Shown one piece after another: positions 23,129 through 32,500 of a DNA stretch of 55,285 nucleotides. The translations under genes and the position numbers were made by a program. Origin of the DNA: an uncultured SAR86 cluster bacterium (GTDB taxonomy: Bacteria > Pseudomonadota > Gammaproteobacteria > Magnimaribacterales > D2472); NCBI GenBank assembly GCA_902528215.1, contig CABZRR010000007.1, positions 1 through 55,285 on the forward strand, written 5' to 3'. The notes beneath the pieces are model-generated. The model saw only the letters and a program-made list of their open reading frames with translations. It had not been told where the DNA came from and searched no databases. Each line of letters begins with the position of its first letter. Position 1 is the stretch's first letter.

Positions 23129-23995
23129 ATGGAATCTAAAGATTGGGTTTTATTAATTTCACTCGCAGCAATATGGGGCAGCGCCTTCATGTTTATAAAA
23201 ATCGCTGCAGTTGAATTTGGACCAATTCTTTTAGTTACATTGAGACTTTTGATAGCCGGCCTTGTATTCATCCCACTGTTATTAAAAAAGCAAAACAGAC
23301 TACAATTCAAACCATATTTGCCAAGTATTCTTATAATTGCTTTCGTTAGCAATGCATTGCCATTTACACTTTTCGCATTTGCTTCGCTTGGCGCTACATC
23401 AAACATGCTTGGCATTCTGAATGGAACTACTGCTTTTTTGACAACCGTTATTGCTTATTTTTGGCTAAAGGAATTCATATCTTCAAAACAAATTGTTGGT
23501 CTTTTTCTTGGTTTTATTGGCGTGATAATTTTGGTTAACCCTGCTAATGGTTCTAGTACAATTTTAGCCAGCATGTGTGCATTGGTAGGGTCCCTTTGTT
23601 ATGCATTTAATGGAAATTATCTTCAAAAGTATCATCAAAATTCAAATAAAATCGTACTGATAGGATGGTCAATGCTTTTTGGAGGATTATTAATGTTGCC
23701 TCTAGCAGCTTTCAATCTACCTAATCAAATGCCAAATTTTAATTCCTTTCTGGCATTATTATGGCTTGCTGTTGTCTCAACTGGAATAGGTTATCTTGCC
23801 TATGTAAGGCTTATAGATAGAATTGGTGCTGTAAAAACCTCTACGCTTACTTATTTGCTTCCCGTCTTTAGTATTATCTGGGGCGCAATTTTTTTAAATG
23901 AAAATATTACTTTAATAATTTTTGGTGGGTTTATGTTTGTTATGATGGGTATGTATTTTGCTAATTCAGTTAAAAAGCCAAAAACTCTAAATTAA
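23129..23995 (+). CDS. EamA/DMT-family permease
   Basis: 288 residues, ten predicted membrane helices in two EamA repeats: WGSAFMFIKIAAVEFGP and PFTLFAFASLGATSNML in the first, then GSLCYAFNGNYLQKY and GIGYLAYVRLIDRIGAVKTSTLTYLLPVFSIIWG in the second. The family exports amino acids and other metabolites; the substrate is unknown. A possible promoter (TTGTCC 23068, TAAAAT 23093) lies between the terminator and the start. The rhodanese gene follows two bases after the stop. Confidence 0.9.
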   Translation: MESKDWVLLISLAAIWGSAFMFIKIAAVEFGPILLVTLRLLIAGLVFIPLLLKKQNRLQFKPYLPSILIIAFVSNALPFTLFAFASLGATSNMLGILNGTTAFLTTVIAYFWLKEFISSKQIVGLFLGFIGVIILVNPANGSSTILASMCALVGSLCYAFNGNYLQKYHQNSNKIVLIGWSMLFGGLLMLPLAAFNLPNQMPNFNSFLALLWLAVVSTGIGYLAYVRLIDRIGAVKTSTLTYLLPVFSIIWGAIFLNENITLIIFGGFMFVMMGMYFANSVKKPKTLN

Positions 23996-23997
23996 TC

Positions 23998-24351
23998 ATG
24001 AGCTACACACAAGAACTATTCCTAAAAGCAGACGAAGCCATTCCTAGGGTTACATTAGCTGATTTTCAAAATGACTTAAATGCAAAAATCATGATAGACG
24101 TAAGGCAAATTGAAGAACTTCAAGCATCAGGGTCAATTAAAGGGTCGATTAACATTCCTAAAGGCATAATTGAGTTTAGGCTAAATAATAATGATGAGGT
24201 TTCCTTTGAGACATCCATTTATGTATATTGTGCAGCTGGAGTAAGGTCAGCTATAGCTGGTTATAATTTGAAAAAAATTGGATATAAAAATATTTTTAAT
24301 TTAGGTGGATTTCAAGATATTCTAGATCAGGGTGCTGAAAAACAGCTATGA
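23998..24351 (+). CDS. Rhodanese-domain protein
   Basis: 117 residues. A single rhodanese fold: MIDVRQIEELQASGSIKGSINIP, then YVYCAAGVRSAIAGYNLKK with the catalytic Cys in the CAAGVRS loop, then NIFNLGGFQDI. It moves sulfane sulfur to an unknown acceptor. It is closely linked to the permease upstream and precedes a VOC gene. Confidence 0.9.
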   Translation: MSYTQELFLKADEAIPRVTLADFQNDLNAKIMIDVRQIEELQASGSIKGSINIPKGIIEFRLNNNDEVSFETSIYVYCAAGVRSAIAGYNLKKIGYKNIFNLGGFQDILDQGAEKQL

Positions 24352-24374
24352 TTTTAAATTTTTGAGAGGTTTAT

Positions 24375-24779
24375 TTGTTTAGTCATATTATGGTTGGAGC
24401 TGATGACATCGAGGCATCAAGAGTTTTTTACGATGCAGTTTTAGGAACACTTGGTTGTAAACCAGGAATTTTATCTGTCAATCCTACTGGACATACAAGA
24501 TATTTATATATCCATGAAAATAATATGTTTATTATTTCTGAACCCATAAATGACGAACCATCATCAATTGGTAATGGAAGTACAATTGGTTTCTTAGTTC
24601 CTGATGAAGAAACGGGTAATGCTTGGCATCAAGCTGGATTAGATAATGGAGGTGAAACCTGTGAGGATCCTCCTGGCGTTAGGGATGTTAAAAAGTTAAT
24701 GGGTACAAATATGTATTTAGCCTACCTAAGAGATCCATCTGGAAATAAACTATGTGCTTTAAAAAGAATGAGTGAATAA
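24375..24779 (+). CDS. VOC family (glyoxalase-like) protein
   Basis: 134 residues. FSHIMVGADDIEASRVFYDAVLGTLG opens the first module with its metal His, and AYLRDPSGNKLCALKR closes the second. The glutamate often found in PSGNxxE is replaced by Leu-Cys, so metal binding may differ. The start is TTG with GAGAGG seven bases upstream. Unlike the VOC gene at 22062 in sequence. Confidence 0.8.
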   Translation: MFSHIMVGADDIEASRVFYDAVLGTLGCKPGILSVNPTGHTRYLYIHENNMFIISEPINDEPSSIGNGSTIGFLVPDEETGNAWHQAGLDNGGETCEDPPGVRDVKKLMGTNMYLAYLRDPSGNKLCALKRMSE

Positions 24780-24783
24780 ATAT

Positions 24784-26478
24784 TTAATATCCTGCTGCCT
24801 GTCCATCTTTTCTTGTTTCTGAAGCGCCATAATAAACACCGTCTTTGAGCATTATTGCTTGATATCCTCCAAAGATACCTTTTTGATATTTAATTTTGTG
24901 CCCAATTGAAGATAACCTAGCTTCAATTTCTCTTCCAAAACCACCTTCTAGGCTTAAAGTGCCTCCGTCAGTCATTATTTCGTCAGTAGGTTGAGATGAA
25001 CCGCTGTGAACAATCCTTGGCGCATCTCCAGCTTCTTGCAGATTAAGACCAAAATCTACCACATTAATAATAATTTGTGCATGAGCTTGAGGTTGAGTAG
25101 CTCCGCCCATGACACCAAAACTCATAAAAGGCTCGCCGTCTTTCGTAACAAAAGCTGGGATAATTGTGTGAAAGGGTCTTTTACCTCCCTCAAGGGCATT
25201 TTTATGATTTTTATCAAGGCTAAATAGTTCACCTCTATCTTGAAGCATAAAACCGAGTCCTGGCGGTACCATTCCAGAACCCATGCCTCGATAGTTACTT
25301 TGAATCAAAGAGATCATATTTCCATATTGATCTGCTACAGTAAGATATATCGTATCTCCTGATTCAAGAGCACCGGCTTGGTCCGATTTTGCAGCTTTGT
25401 TAATATTGATTAGCTTTAATCTTTCCTTAGCATATGATTTTGAAATTAGTTGATCTACCGGAATTTTAGAAAAGTTAGGATCAGCATAATATTTAGCTCT
25501 ATCTGCAAAAGCTAATTTTTTTGCTTCAGTAAATAAGTGGATATATTCTGAGCTAAAAAGTCCCATTTTTTGAATATTGTAATTTTCTAGAATATTTAAA
25601 ATTTGCAAGGCAGCGATGCCCTGACCATTAGGTGGAAGCTCCCAAACATCATACCCTCGATAATTTGAAGAAACTGGAGGAGTCCATTCTGAGTGAAAAG
25701 AGGATATATCTTCATAAGTTAAGAATCCACCTTGAGACTGGATAAAGTCTGCCATGGTTTTTGCAACATCACCTTCATAAAAACCATCTCTACCTTTTTC
25801 TGCAATTATTTCTAATGTTTGTGCCAGCTGAGGATTTTTAAAGATTTCACCTTTCTCAGGCATTTTTCCATCTTTCATCCACACTTCTTTAAAGTTTGGG
25901 TAATCTTCAAAACGCTCTTTAGATCGATCTAAATAATATGCAATTAGTTCTGTAACCGGAAAACCTTCGTTTGCATATTTAATTGTTGGCTCAAACAAAG
26001 ATTTAAATTCCAATTTACCAAATTTTTCATGTAACTTTACCCAGCCATCTACAGCCCCAGGAACAGTGACTGGAAGAGGGCCATATGCAGGAATTTTGCT
26101 TAGCCCCTTTTCAATAAAATATTCAATAGAAATATTTTTAGGCGCAGGTCCACTAGCATTTAATCCATGTAGCTTTTTTGTTTTAGCATCCCAAACAATC
26201 GCAAATAAATCCCCCCCAATTCCGTTACCAGTTGGCTCCATTAGACCCAAAGCGATATTAGCTGCGATCGCTGCATCTACAGCAGTTCCTCCTTGTTTTA
26301 AAACATCTAGACCAATTTGAGTTGCGAGAGGGTGACTGGTTGCGACCATGCCATTTTGTCCTATAACCTCAGATCTACTGGCAAATTTTTCACCGGTGAT
26401 TCGATCGTATCCGTATCCAGAGTTAGACATAATTATTATTAGTACAAGGCTTAGTATTTTTATCATAATATATTTCAT
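24784..26478 (-). CDS. ggt: Gamma-glutamyltransferase (glutathione hydrolase)
   Basis: 564 residues. A signal peptide (MIKILSLVLIIIMSNSGYG region) is followed by the two-subunit precursor: ATSHPLATQIGLDVLKQGG, GNGIGGDLFAIVW and, in the small subunit, SGDTIYLTVADQYGN with autocleavage nucleophile Thr376, then GGATQPQAHAQIIINVVDFG. It splits glutathione and other gamma-glutamyl compounds in the periplasm. The ATG at 26478 is one base from the encoded CCA of tRNA-Arg on the same strand, so the mRNA probably comes off the tRNA transcript; an inner ATG at 26466 is the alternative. Confidence 0.93.
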   Translation of the reverse strand: MKYIMIKILSLVLIIIMSNSGYGYDRITGEKFASRSEVIGQNGMVATSHPLATQIGLDVLKQGGTAVDAAIAANIALGLMEPTGNGIGGDLFAIVWDAKTKKLHGLNASGPAPKNISIEYFIEKGLSKIPAYGPLPVTVPGAVDGWVKLHEKFGKLEFKSLFEPTIKYANEGFPVTELIAYYLDRSKERFEDYPNFKEVWMKDGKMPEKGEIFKNPQLAQTLEIIAEKGRDGFYEGDVAKTMADFIQSQGGFLTYEDISSFHSEWTPPVSSNYRGYDVWELPPNGQGIAALQILNILENYNIQKMGLFSSEYIHLFTEAKKLAFADRAKYYADPNFSKIPVDQLISKSYAKERLKLININKAAKSDQAGALESGDTIYLTVADQYGNMISLIQSNYRGMGSGMVPPGLGFMLQDRGELFSLDKNHKNALEGGKRPFHTIIPAFVTKDGEPFMSFGVMGGATQPQAHAQIIINVVDFGLNLQEAGDAPRIVHSGSSQPTDEIMTDGGTLSLEGGFGREIEARLSSIGHKIKYQKGIFGGYQAIMLKDGVYYGASETRKDGQAAGY

Positions 26479-26555
26479 TGGCACGCCCGGAGAGATTCGA
26501 ACTCCCGACCCCTTGGTTCGAAGCCAAGTACTCTATCCAGCTGAGCTACGGGCGC
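26479..26555 (-). tRNA. tRNA-Arg (TCG)
   Basis: 77 bases with encoded CCA. The anticodon arm CTTGG-CTTCGAA-CCAAG gives TCG. The acceptor stem GCGCCCG pairs with CGGGCGT, leaving a terminal G-U pair. It is almost identical to the tRNA-Arg at 38388-38464 (three differences). Confidence 0.96.
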
Positions 26556-26645
26556 ATTCTTTAATCAAGATTATAATAGAAATCCTTGAAACATATTTTT
26601 AAATTTCACATTACATTAATTGGACATATAAAATTTTTATTAGTA

Positions 26646-26674
26646 TTGAGCATTTAATTGAAGTTAAACATAAT
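26646..26674 (+). promoter_or_regulatory. Promoter for the DUF3604 gene
   Basis: TTGAGC (26646-26651), 17 bases, CATAAT (26669-26674), 30 bases before the TTG start at 26705. The 149-base gap from tRNA-Arg shows nothing else. Confidence 0.5.
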
Positions 26675-26704
26675 AGACTAATTGAAAAAACTTAAGGAAA
26701 TAAA

Positions 26705-28708
26705 TTGAATAAAAGCATAGGTTTGATATTCGCTTTCACAATGATTTTTAGCTGCTCAAAGCCAGTCCAAGAACCTGAATCTGATAGCTTTCTAAATATA
26801 GCTGGTGCAAGAGTTGGTCTAGCTAGCCAACAACCCATTGATTGGGATTTTCAAGCTGTAGATCCTTATATGAACTTGGATCCAAAGCTTAGTGCTAGCA
26901 GGGTACCTTTATTTGGTGACTTACATGTCCATACAACTTATTCATTTGACGCTTATATTTTTGGAACTTTAGCGACGCCTGATGATGCCTATGAATTTGC
27001 GAAAGGAAAACCCATTAAGCATCCTGGTGGTTTTGATGTAAGCATAGATAGACCCCTTGATTTTTATGGTGTGACCGATCATGGAACTTTCTTAGGTCAT
27101 GTTGAAGAAGCAGCAACTCCTGGAACACAGTATTATGAGGCTCCATCGAGCGCTCCTGTGAATGACATTAACAGTCCTGAAAATTTAAATATTTCAACTA
27201 TTCCAAGAAGAACAGAGGCTTTTGGAGCTTTTTTAGTAAACACAGTCAATGCCCTAAGAGAACAAAAGCTTGATATTAGATATGTAGATAGTATCAGTAG
27301 AAGGGCTTGGGCTGATACCGTAGCTGCTGCACAAAGGCATAATGACCCTGGTAATTTTACAACTTTCATTGGTTACGAATACACTGCATCAACTCCAGAT
27401 ATGGGCAATCTTCATAGAAATGTTATCTTTCGAGGCAATAGTAACCGTATTCCTTCGGTGCCCTACAGCAGAGCTAATTCAAATGATCCTGAGGATTTAT
27501 GGCAATGGATGGATAGATTAAGAGAGGACGGTATTGAAAGTTTAGCTATCCCACACAATTCTAATGGATCAGACGGATTTATGTTTGCCCTAAAAGACTC
27601 ATTTGGAAACTCATTCACCAAAGAATATGCCGAACTCAGAATGCGAAATGAACCAATAGTTGAGATCACACAAGTAAAAGGAACATCAGATACCCATCCA
27701 GTACTATCCACTAATGATGAGTGGGCAGACTTTGAAATCATGCCCTTTAAAGTTGCAACTCAAAGCTTTTCAGAGCCTAAGGGGAGTTATGTCCGAGATG
27801 CATTTTTAGAAGGTCTTAAAATGGAACAAACCGAAGGTTTTAATCCTTATAAATTTGGATTAATTGGTTCCAGTGATTCTCATACAGCAGCTTCTTCTCA
27901 GGAGGAAGATAACTTTTTTTCGAAAGTCGGTTTGTTAGACTCTAGTGCTGCCCTAAGAGGATCTATTCCGGTGACTGATCCTGCAATGCTTGCATCAGGC
28001 CAGCTTTTTGAAGAGGTTGATGGAAATCAATATATGAATTCATCATCAATAACTTGGGGTGCAGCAGGACTTGCAGGGGTGTGGGCAGAAGAAAATACAA
28101 GAAATAGTATCTATGACGCATTTAGGCGAAAAGAATCATTTGCCACAACAGGACCTAGGATGACAATAAGGTTTTTTGCAGGCTATGACATGGATTTCGA
28201 AAAAATTAATGATAGTGATTTAGTTGAGTATTTATACTCAAATGCTAAAACCATGGGAGCAGATCTTGATGGTATTGGTCAGCAAACACCTAGTTTTTTT
28301 GTTTGGGCTGTAAGAGATACATTCACTGCACCTTTGCAAAGAGTGCAAATTATCAAAGGTTATGTAGATGAGAATGGTGATCCGCAAGAACAGGTGTTTG
28401 ATGTTGCATGTTCCGATGGAGGAGTGCCTGACTCAGATACATATCGATGTCCAGATAATAATGCCAAGGTTGATATTTCAACTTGTGAATTTTCTCAAGA
28501 TGCTGGAGCTGCTGAATTGAAAACTTTTTGGAATGATCCAACCTTTAAAATTGAACAAAGAGCTTTTTATTACGTAAGAGCCATGGAGAATCCAACGTGT
28601 AGATGGAGTACTTGGGACGCCATTAGAAATAATGTTGAGCCAAGATCAGACATACCTAAAACCATTCAAGAGCGCGTTTGGTCATCACCCATTCATTATA
28701 TTCCCTAA
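26705..28708 (+). CDS. DUF3604 lipoprotein (PHP-like hydrolase)
   Basis: 667 residues. MNKSIGLIFAFTMIFSC is a lipoprotein signal with Cys17. The DUF3604 pattern is plain: FGDLHVHTTYSFDAY, YGVTDHGTFLGHV, IGYEYTA, AIPHNSNGSDGF, GLIGSSDSHTAA and a late SFATTGPRM. The His/Asp-rich motifs imply a metal-dependent PHP-type hydrolase on the outer side of a membrane. The substrate is not established. The start is TTG with an AAGGA ribosome binding site (26694-26698). The MBL-fold gene follows 12 bases after. Confidence 0.88.
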   Translation: MNKSIGLIFAFTMIFSCSKPVQEPESDSFLNIAGARVGLASQQPIDWDFQAVDPYMNLDPKLSASRVPLFGDLHVHTTYSFDAYIFGTLATPDDAYEFAKGKPIKHPGGFDVSIDRPLDFYGVTDHGTFLGHVEEAATPGTQYYEAPSSAPVNDINSPENLNISTIPRRTEAFGAFLVNTVNALREQKLDIRYVDSISRRAWADTVAAAQRHNDPGNFTTFIGYEYTASTPDMGNLHRNVIFRGNSNRIPSVPYSRANSNDPEDLWQWMDRLREDGIESLAIPHNSNGSDGFMFALKDSFGNSFTKEYAELRMRNEPIVEITQVKGTSDTHPVLSTNDEWADFEIMPFKVATQSFSEPKGSYVRDAFLEGLKMEQTEGFNPYKFGLIGSSDSHTAASSQEEDNFFSKVGLLDSSAALRGSIPVTDPAMLASGQLFEEVDGNQYMNSSSITWGAAGLAGVWAEENTRNSIYDAFRRKESFATTGPRMTIRFFAGYDMDFEKINDSDLVEYLYSNAKTMGADLDGIGQQTPSFFVWAVRDTFTAPLQRVQIIKGYVDENGDPQEQVFDVACSDGGVPDSDTYRCPDNNAKVDISTCEFSQDAGAAELKTFWNDPTFKIEQRAFYYVRAMENPTCRWSTWDAIRNNVEPRSDIPKTIQERVWSSPIHYIP

Positions 28709-28720
28709 TAATTAAAATAT

Positions 28721-29707
28721 ATGAAACACTTTTTAACGTTTGTTGTTACATCAATTTTTTATGTAAGTTTTGTAGATGCGCAAACGTATAAAAATACAAA
28801 TGATCAACTAAACGGCAAGACTTTTGGCCAGTTAATGACATGGGTTTTTGATGGAGAGAAAGGGCCAGAGAGAGTAGAAATTGAAATCTCTAACCAGTGG
28901 CAAGAATTAGCTCTTGATCAAACTAATTATGCAATTTGGATAGGACATGCAACTTATCTTATTAATAATGGTGATCTAAATATTCTTACTGATCCAATCT
29001 TTTCAAAACGAGCTTCACCTATTGGCTTTGCTGGACCAAAAAGAATGATTCCTGCAGTTATGAGTCTAAGCGATTTACCTAAAATAGATTTAGTAGTTGT
29101 GAGTCACAATCATTATGATCATTTGGATATCTGGTCTCTTAAAAAATTAAATAAACTCAATTCTAAAACTATTTTTTTAGTGCCTATCGGCGATGGCAAA
29201 AAGCTTTCCAGAGCTGGTATCAAAAATGTGTATGAGATGAATTGGTGGGATGAATTCAGTCATAGTGAGACTACTTTTAGCTTTACACCTGTTCAGCATT
29301 GGTCAAAGCGCGGTCTTTTTGATCGCAACAAGAGCCTTTGGGGTGGCTGGTTTTTTCAAACAAAGGACTTGGCTTTATATCATGCTGGCGATACAGGGTA
29401 TTCTAGTGATTTCAAGACAACCTACGAGCGTCTGGGAGCTCCAGATTTCTCATTTATACCAATCGGAGCCTATGATCCTCGTTGGTTCATGAAAGATTCT
29501 CATGTTAATCCAGAAGAGGCTGTACAAATTGCATTAGATCTTAAGACACCTCGTTCGTTTGGAATGCATTGGGGAACTTTTATTTTAACGGATGAGCCTG
29601 TTATTGAGCCTCCAGTAAGATTAAAGGAAACACTTAAAGAACAAAACTTAGCACCAGATTTTTTTATATCCCCTAAGCCTGGAGAGATTCTCCAATTAAC
29701 AAAATAA
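28721..29707 (+). CDS. MBL-fold metallohydrolase (NAPE-PLD/UlaG-like), secreted
   Basis: 328 residues. A signal peptide ends near VDAQ (residue 21). IWIGHATYLI, the dimetal motif VVSHNHYDHLD, HAGDTGYSSDF and SFGMHWGTF are those of the NAPE-PLD-like beta-lactamase-fold enzymes. Members cleave N-acyl phospholipids or phosphate esters. It lies directly after the DUF3604 lipoprotein, so the two may process the same envelope substrate. Confidence 0.9.
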   Translation: MKHFLTFVVTSIFYVSFVDAQTYKNTNDQLNGKTFGQLMTWVFDGEKGPERVEIEISNQWQELALDQTNYAIWIGHATYLINNGDLNILTDPIFSKRASPIGFAGPKRMIPAVMSLSDLPKIDLVVVSHNHYDHLDIWSLKKLNKLNSKTIFLVPIGDGKKLSRAGIKNVYEMNWWDEFSHSETTFSFTPVQHWSKRGLFDRNKSLWGGWFFQTKDLALYHAGDTGYSSDFKTTYERLGAPDFSFIPIGAYDPRWFMKDSHVNPEEAVQIALDLKTPRSFGMHWGTFILTDEPVIEPPVRLKETLKEQNLAPDFFISPKPGEILQLTK

Positions 29708-29723
29708 GTCTTATAATTATGTT

Positions 29724-30092
29724 ATGGAACAATTAAATGTATTTGGTGAGCCATTACCGATTTGTTGCGAAGATCCCATGACAGGGTTCACCCGTTCAGG
29801 TGCCTGCGAGACTATGGATCAAGACCATGGAATGCATACAGTGTGTGCTCATATGACCGATGAATTCTTATCCTTTTCTAAAGCTCACGGTAATGATCTA
29901 TCAACTCCTATGCCTGAGTATGGATTTCCTGGTTTGAAGGAGGGCGATCATTGGTGTTTGTGTGCTCCAAGATGGGTTGAAGCTTATGAAGCAAACTGCG
30001 CCCCAAAGATTTACTTAACCAAAACACATGAGAAAACCCTAGAGTTAGTCCCTTTAAAAATTCTTATGGAATATGCTTTAGACATAAATTAA
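29724..30092 (+). CDS. DUF2237 family protein
   Basis: 122 residues. Conserved landmarks are NVFGEPLPICCEDPMTGF, GACETMDQDHGMHTVCA, TDEFLSFSK, NDLSTPMPEYGFPGL and GDHWCLCAPRW. The many Cys/His suggest a metal or redox role. The family has no agreed function. It follows the MBL-fold gene closely. Confidence 0.85.
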   Translation: MEQLNVFGEPLPICCEDPMTGFTRSGACETMDQDHGMHTVCAHMTDEFLSFSKAHGNDLSTPMPEYGFPGLKEGDHWCLCAPRWVEAYEANCAPKIYLTKTHEKTLELVPLKILMEYALDIN

Positions 30093-30167
30093 TTCTTCAA
30101 AATAAAACTTAGTTTTTTTTATAAACATAATGCTAGTATTAGTTATTAACTATTTACTGGAGAATCA

Positions 30168-30653
30168 ATGAAAAATTTATTTTTAATTAGCGCTTTAATG
30201 TTTGGTCTTACTCAAGCAATTGATGCTGCTCCCTCAAAAGCTGAGGAGGAAGTTGCTATTGCTTTTGAGAAGTATTTTGATGCAAGAGCAAATCAGAATT
30301 GGGATACTGTGGCAGCTATGGAAAGTGCCACTGGAACATATAATTCAAATTCAGATGGAAGCTTTCATAAAGCATTATCAAAAACAACTGCTGCTCAATG
30401 GAAAGCCAGTGGTCAGGCGGGCTCTCTAAATATTTACTACCCAGAGTTTGCTGAACTTTCAGATGACGTTGTCTATGTTAGATTTTATTATGAAGGTATA
30501 GCTATCAATGGTTCCAAATCAAGTGACTATAGAACAAAGGTTACACAGAACTGGATAAAGGAGAATGATAAATGGGTTGTTAAAACTCAGCACTATTCAC
30601 CAGCTCAATTTGGTGGGGTTCATATTACTGTTGCTTCAGATTTTGAGGAATAA
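30168..30653 (+). CDS. Secreted NTF2-like protein
   Basis: 161 residues. A signal peptide ends at DAA (residue 21). The mature part has the cone-shaped NTF2/DUF4440-like pattern: an EEEVAIAFEKYFDARANQNWDTV helix pair, then strands including VVYVRFYYEGIAI and RTKVTQNWIKENDKWVVKTQHYS. Function unknown. The gene has its own upstream gap and ends at a hairpin. Confidence 0.65.
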   Translation: MKNLFLISALMFGLTQAIDAAPSKAEEEVAIAFEKYFDARANQNWDTVAAMESATGTYNSNSDGSFHKALSKTTAAQWKASGQAGSLNIYYPEFAELSDDVVYVRFYYEGIAINGSKSSDYRTKVTQNWIKENDKWVVKTQHYSPAQFGGVHITVASDFEE

Positions 30654-30667
30654 ATAAATCTTAGAAT

Positions 30668-30692
30668 TGGCCTTAAGCATCCCTTAAGGCCA
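30668..30692. terminator. Hairpin between convergent genes
   Basis: TGGCCTTAAG / CTTAAGGCCA form ten base pairs around the 5-base loop CATCC. It sits between the NTF2-like stop (30653) and the PaaI-like stop (30701). T-rich tails are weak on both sides, so termination strength is uncertain. Confidence 0.55.
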
Positions 30693-30700
30693 TAAGTTTG

Positions 30701-31135
30701 TTATTTAGTAGGATATGTCTTATGCAAGGCTGTAAATCTTGAGAAGCAAACACGCTTATCATTGTCATCGGTAATATCAATGTTCCAAACCGATGTTGAT
30801 CCACCAACATGGACTGGAACTGCCTTGGCATAAACATACCCATCAGTAGGAGAGGAGATATGATTTGCATTTATTTCAATGCCAACAGGATACTTTTTTG
30901 TACCATCCATCGTTAATGCCGCAGCAATACTGCCAACACTTTCAGCTAGAACACAAGACGCTCCACCATGAAGAATTCCATAAGGTTGCTTAGTTTTTTC
31001 TGTAACCGGCATCTTTGCAATAATAAAATCATTGCCAACTTCAATTACTTCAATGTCTAGATATTTATCCATTTTCACGGATGAATCTTTAAAGTTTTCA
31101 ATTGATATAGGTTGGAACCAAATACTTTTAGTCAT
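30701..31135 (-). CDS. PaaI-like thioesterase (hotdog)
   Basis: 144 residues. GILHGGASCVLAESVGSIAA carries the catalytic-loop GGA and the acidic residue, as in PaaI/YdiI/Ybgc-like 4HBT enzymes; GIEINANHISSPTDG is the next conserved segment. It would hydrolyse an acyl- or aryl-CoA such as 1,4-dihydroxynaphthoyl-CoA or phenylacetyl derivatives. It is 12 bases downstream of the P450 gene. Confidence 0.88.
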   Translation of the reverse strand: MTKSIWFQPISIENFKDSSVKMDKYLDIEVIEVGNDFIIAKMPVTEKTKQPYGILHGGASCVLAESVGSIAAALTMDGTKKYPVGIEINANHISSPTDGYVYAKAVPVHVGGSTSVWNIDITDDNDKRVCFSRFTALHKTYPTK

Positions 31136-31147
31136 GATTTGCCTGAA

Positions 31148-32500
31148 TTAAAATTTTACTGGCATTTCTTGAATTGCATGAACAAAGTTATTTGGCGCTA
31201 CTTTCCAATTTCCACTCATATGAATGTTTGGAAAACGCGATAATATTTGTTTGTAAGACTCTTCTAATTGCATCAAAGCAACCGGCTTGCCAACACAAGT
31301 ATGTCTGCCAATACCAAATGCAAGATGTTTATCAGCGTTTTCACGCTCGATGTCAAATTTATCAGGATTGGTAAAAACTGATGGATCTCGATTTGCAGCT
31401 CCATACCACATTACAATCTTCTCACCGGGGCCCATGAGTTGCCCACTAAGCTCAGTTTCACAGGTTGTAGTTCTGCGCATATGAATGACTGGAGAAACCA
31501 TGCGAATACATTCTTGAAGAAAATTAGGCATTAATTCAGGATTTTCTATCAGTTTTTGTTTTTGGTCAGGATTTTCAGTTAAAAGCTTGATTGCACCACT
31601 GAGGGTGTTTCTAGTGGTATCGTTTCCTGCAAAAATAATTAATAACCATGAACCATCTAAGAACTCTTGGCTTAGTTTCTGGCCTTCCAACTCAGCATTT
31701 GCAATAGCAGAAAGTAAATCATCAGATGGATTTTTTCGCTTAGAGTTTAAAATATCTCTACCATATTCAAACATCTCATCTACCATCCCATTGAACATAT
31801 CAACCATGTCAGTATTGACTGGTTCATTTGAAACTTCACCATCCATTTCTTTTTTTAACTGCTCGACTTGAATGTATTGTGCTAATTCCAAGAATTCCAT
31901 CCAGGTCACTAGCTTCTGCCTATCAGACTCAGGAATACCTAAAATTTCAGACAATGTAAATATCGGTAGCTGTTGTGAAAAAGCAGTCACAAAATTGCAA
32001 TCTTCTTGAGTATTAATAGCATCTAACAAGGTGCTAACTTTTGCTTTTACTTTGATGCGAAGATTGGAAACATAATCAGGCTTAAAAAAGGGCATGTGCT
32101 CTCGTCTAAGGTTAATATGTAAGTCACCATCAAGATTGAGCATGTGATCAATTGCAGATCTCCACAGCTTGGGATGCCTGCGTTCTTCGCTTCCTAAAGT
32201 TATTAGAGTTCCTGTCCCAGCTTGAGATGAAAATGTTTTGGGATCAGAGGAAACCTTCAATATGTCTTCATACCTAGTCAGCGACCAAAACACGGGCTCT
32301 GGATCGTTTAAAAAAGGTGGATGAAGGAAAATCGGTGCCTTTTCTCGTAATTGTTTAAATTGGCTAAATGGTTGTCCGTTTGTAAAAAACTCTAAATCAG
32401 TAAAGTTAATGCTAGACCCAATATCATAGATAGGGGGATATGCATTCGAGCTAAAAGTTTTCTTAGCAAGATCTTTGCTAATGGATATTGGTTCAACCAT
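31148..32500 (-). CDS. Cytochrome P450
   Basis: 450 residues. The I-helix oxygen-binding motif AGNDTTRNTL, the K-helix ExxR (ECIR), and the heme loop FGIGRHTCVGKPVALMQ with axial Cys are all present. It resembles bacterial CYP families acting on terpenes and sterol side chains (CYP124/125/142-like and linalool-type); the substrate cannot be read from the sequence. The ATG overlaps the stop of the M16 gene, and the thioesterase gene lies downstream. Confidence 0.93.
   Translation of the reverse strand: MVEPISISKDLAKKTFSSNAYPPIYDIGSSINFTDLEFFTNGQPFSQFKQLREKAPIFLHPPFLNDPEPVFWSLTRYEDILKVSSDPKTFSSQAGTGTLITLGSEERRHPKLWRSAIDHMLNLDGDLHINLRREHMPFFKPDYVSNLRIKVKAKVSTLLDAINTQEDCNFVTAFSQQLPIFTLSEILGIPESDRQKLVTWMEFLELAQYIQVEQLKKEMDGEVSNEPVNTDMVDMFNGMVDEMFEYGRDILNSKRKNPSDDLLSAIANAELEGQKLSQEFLDGSWLLIIFAGNDTTRNTLSGAIKLLTENPDQKQKLIENPELMPNFLQECIRMVSPVIHMRRTTTCETELSGQLMGPGEKIVMWYGAANRDPSVFTNPDKFDIERENADKHLAFGIGRHTCVGKPVALMQLEESYKQILSRFPNIHMSGNWKVAPNNFVHAIQEMPVKF

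Noticed and set aside
30093-30167. AT hairpin before the NTF2-like gene as a terminator
   Set aside because: It is only A-T pairs (AAAAC/GTTTT) and is too weak to call.
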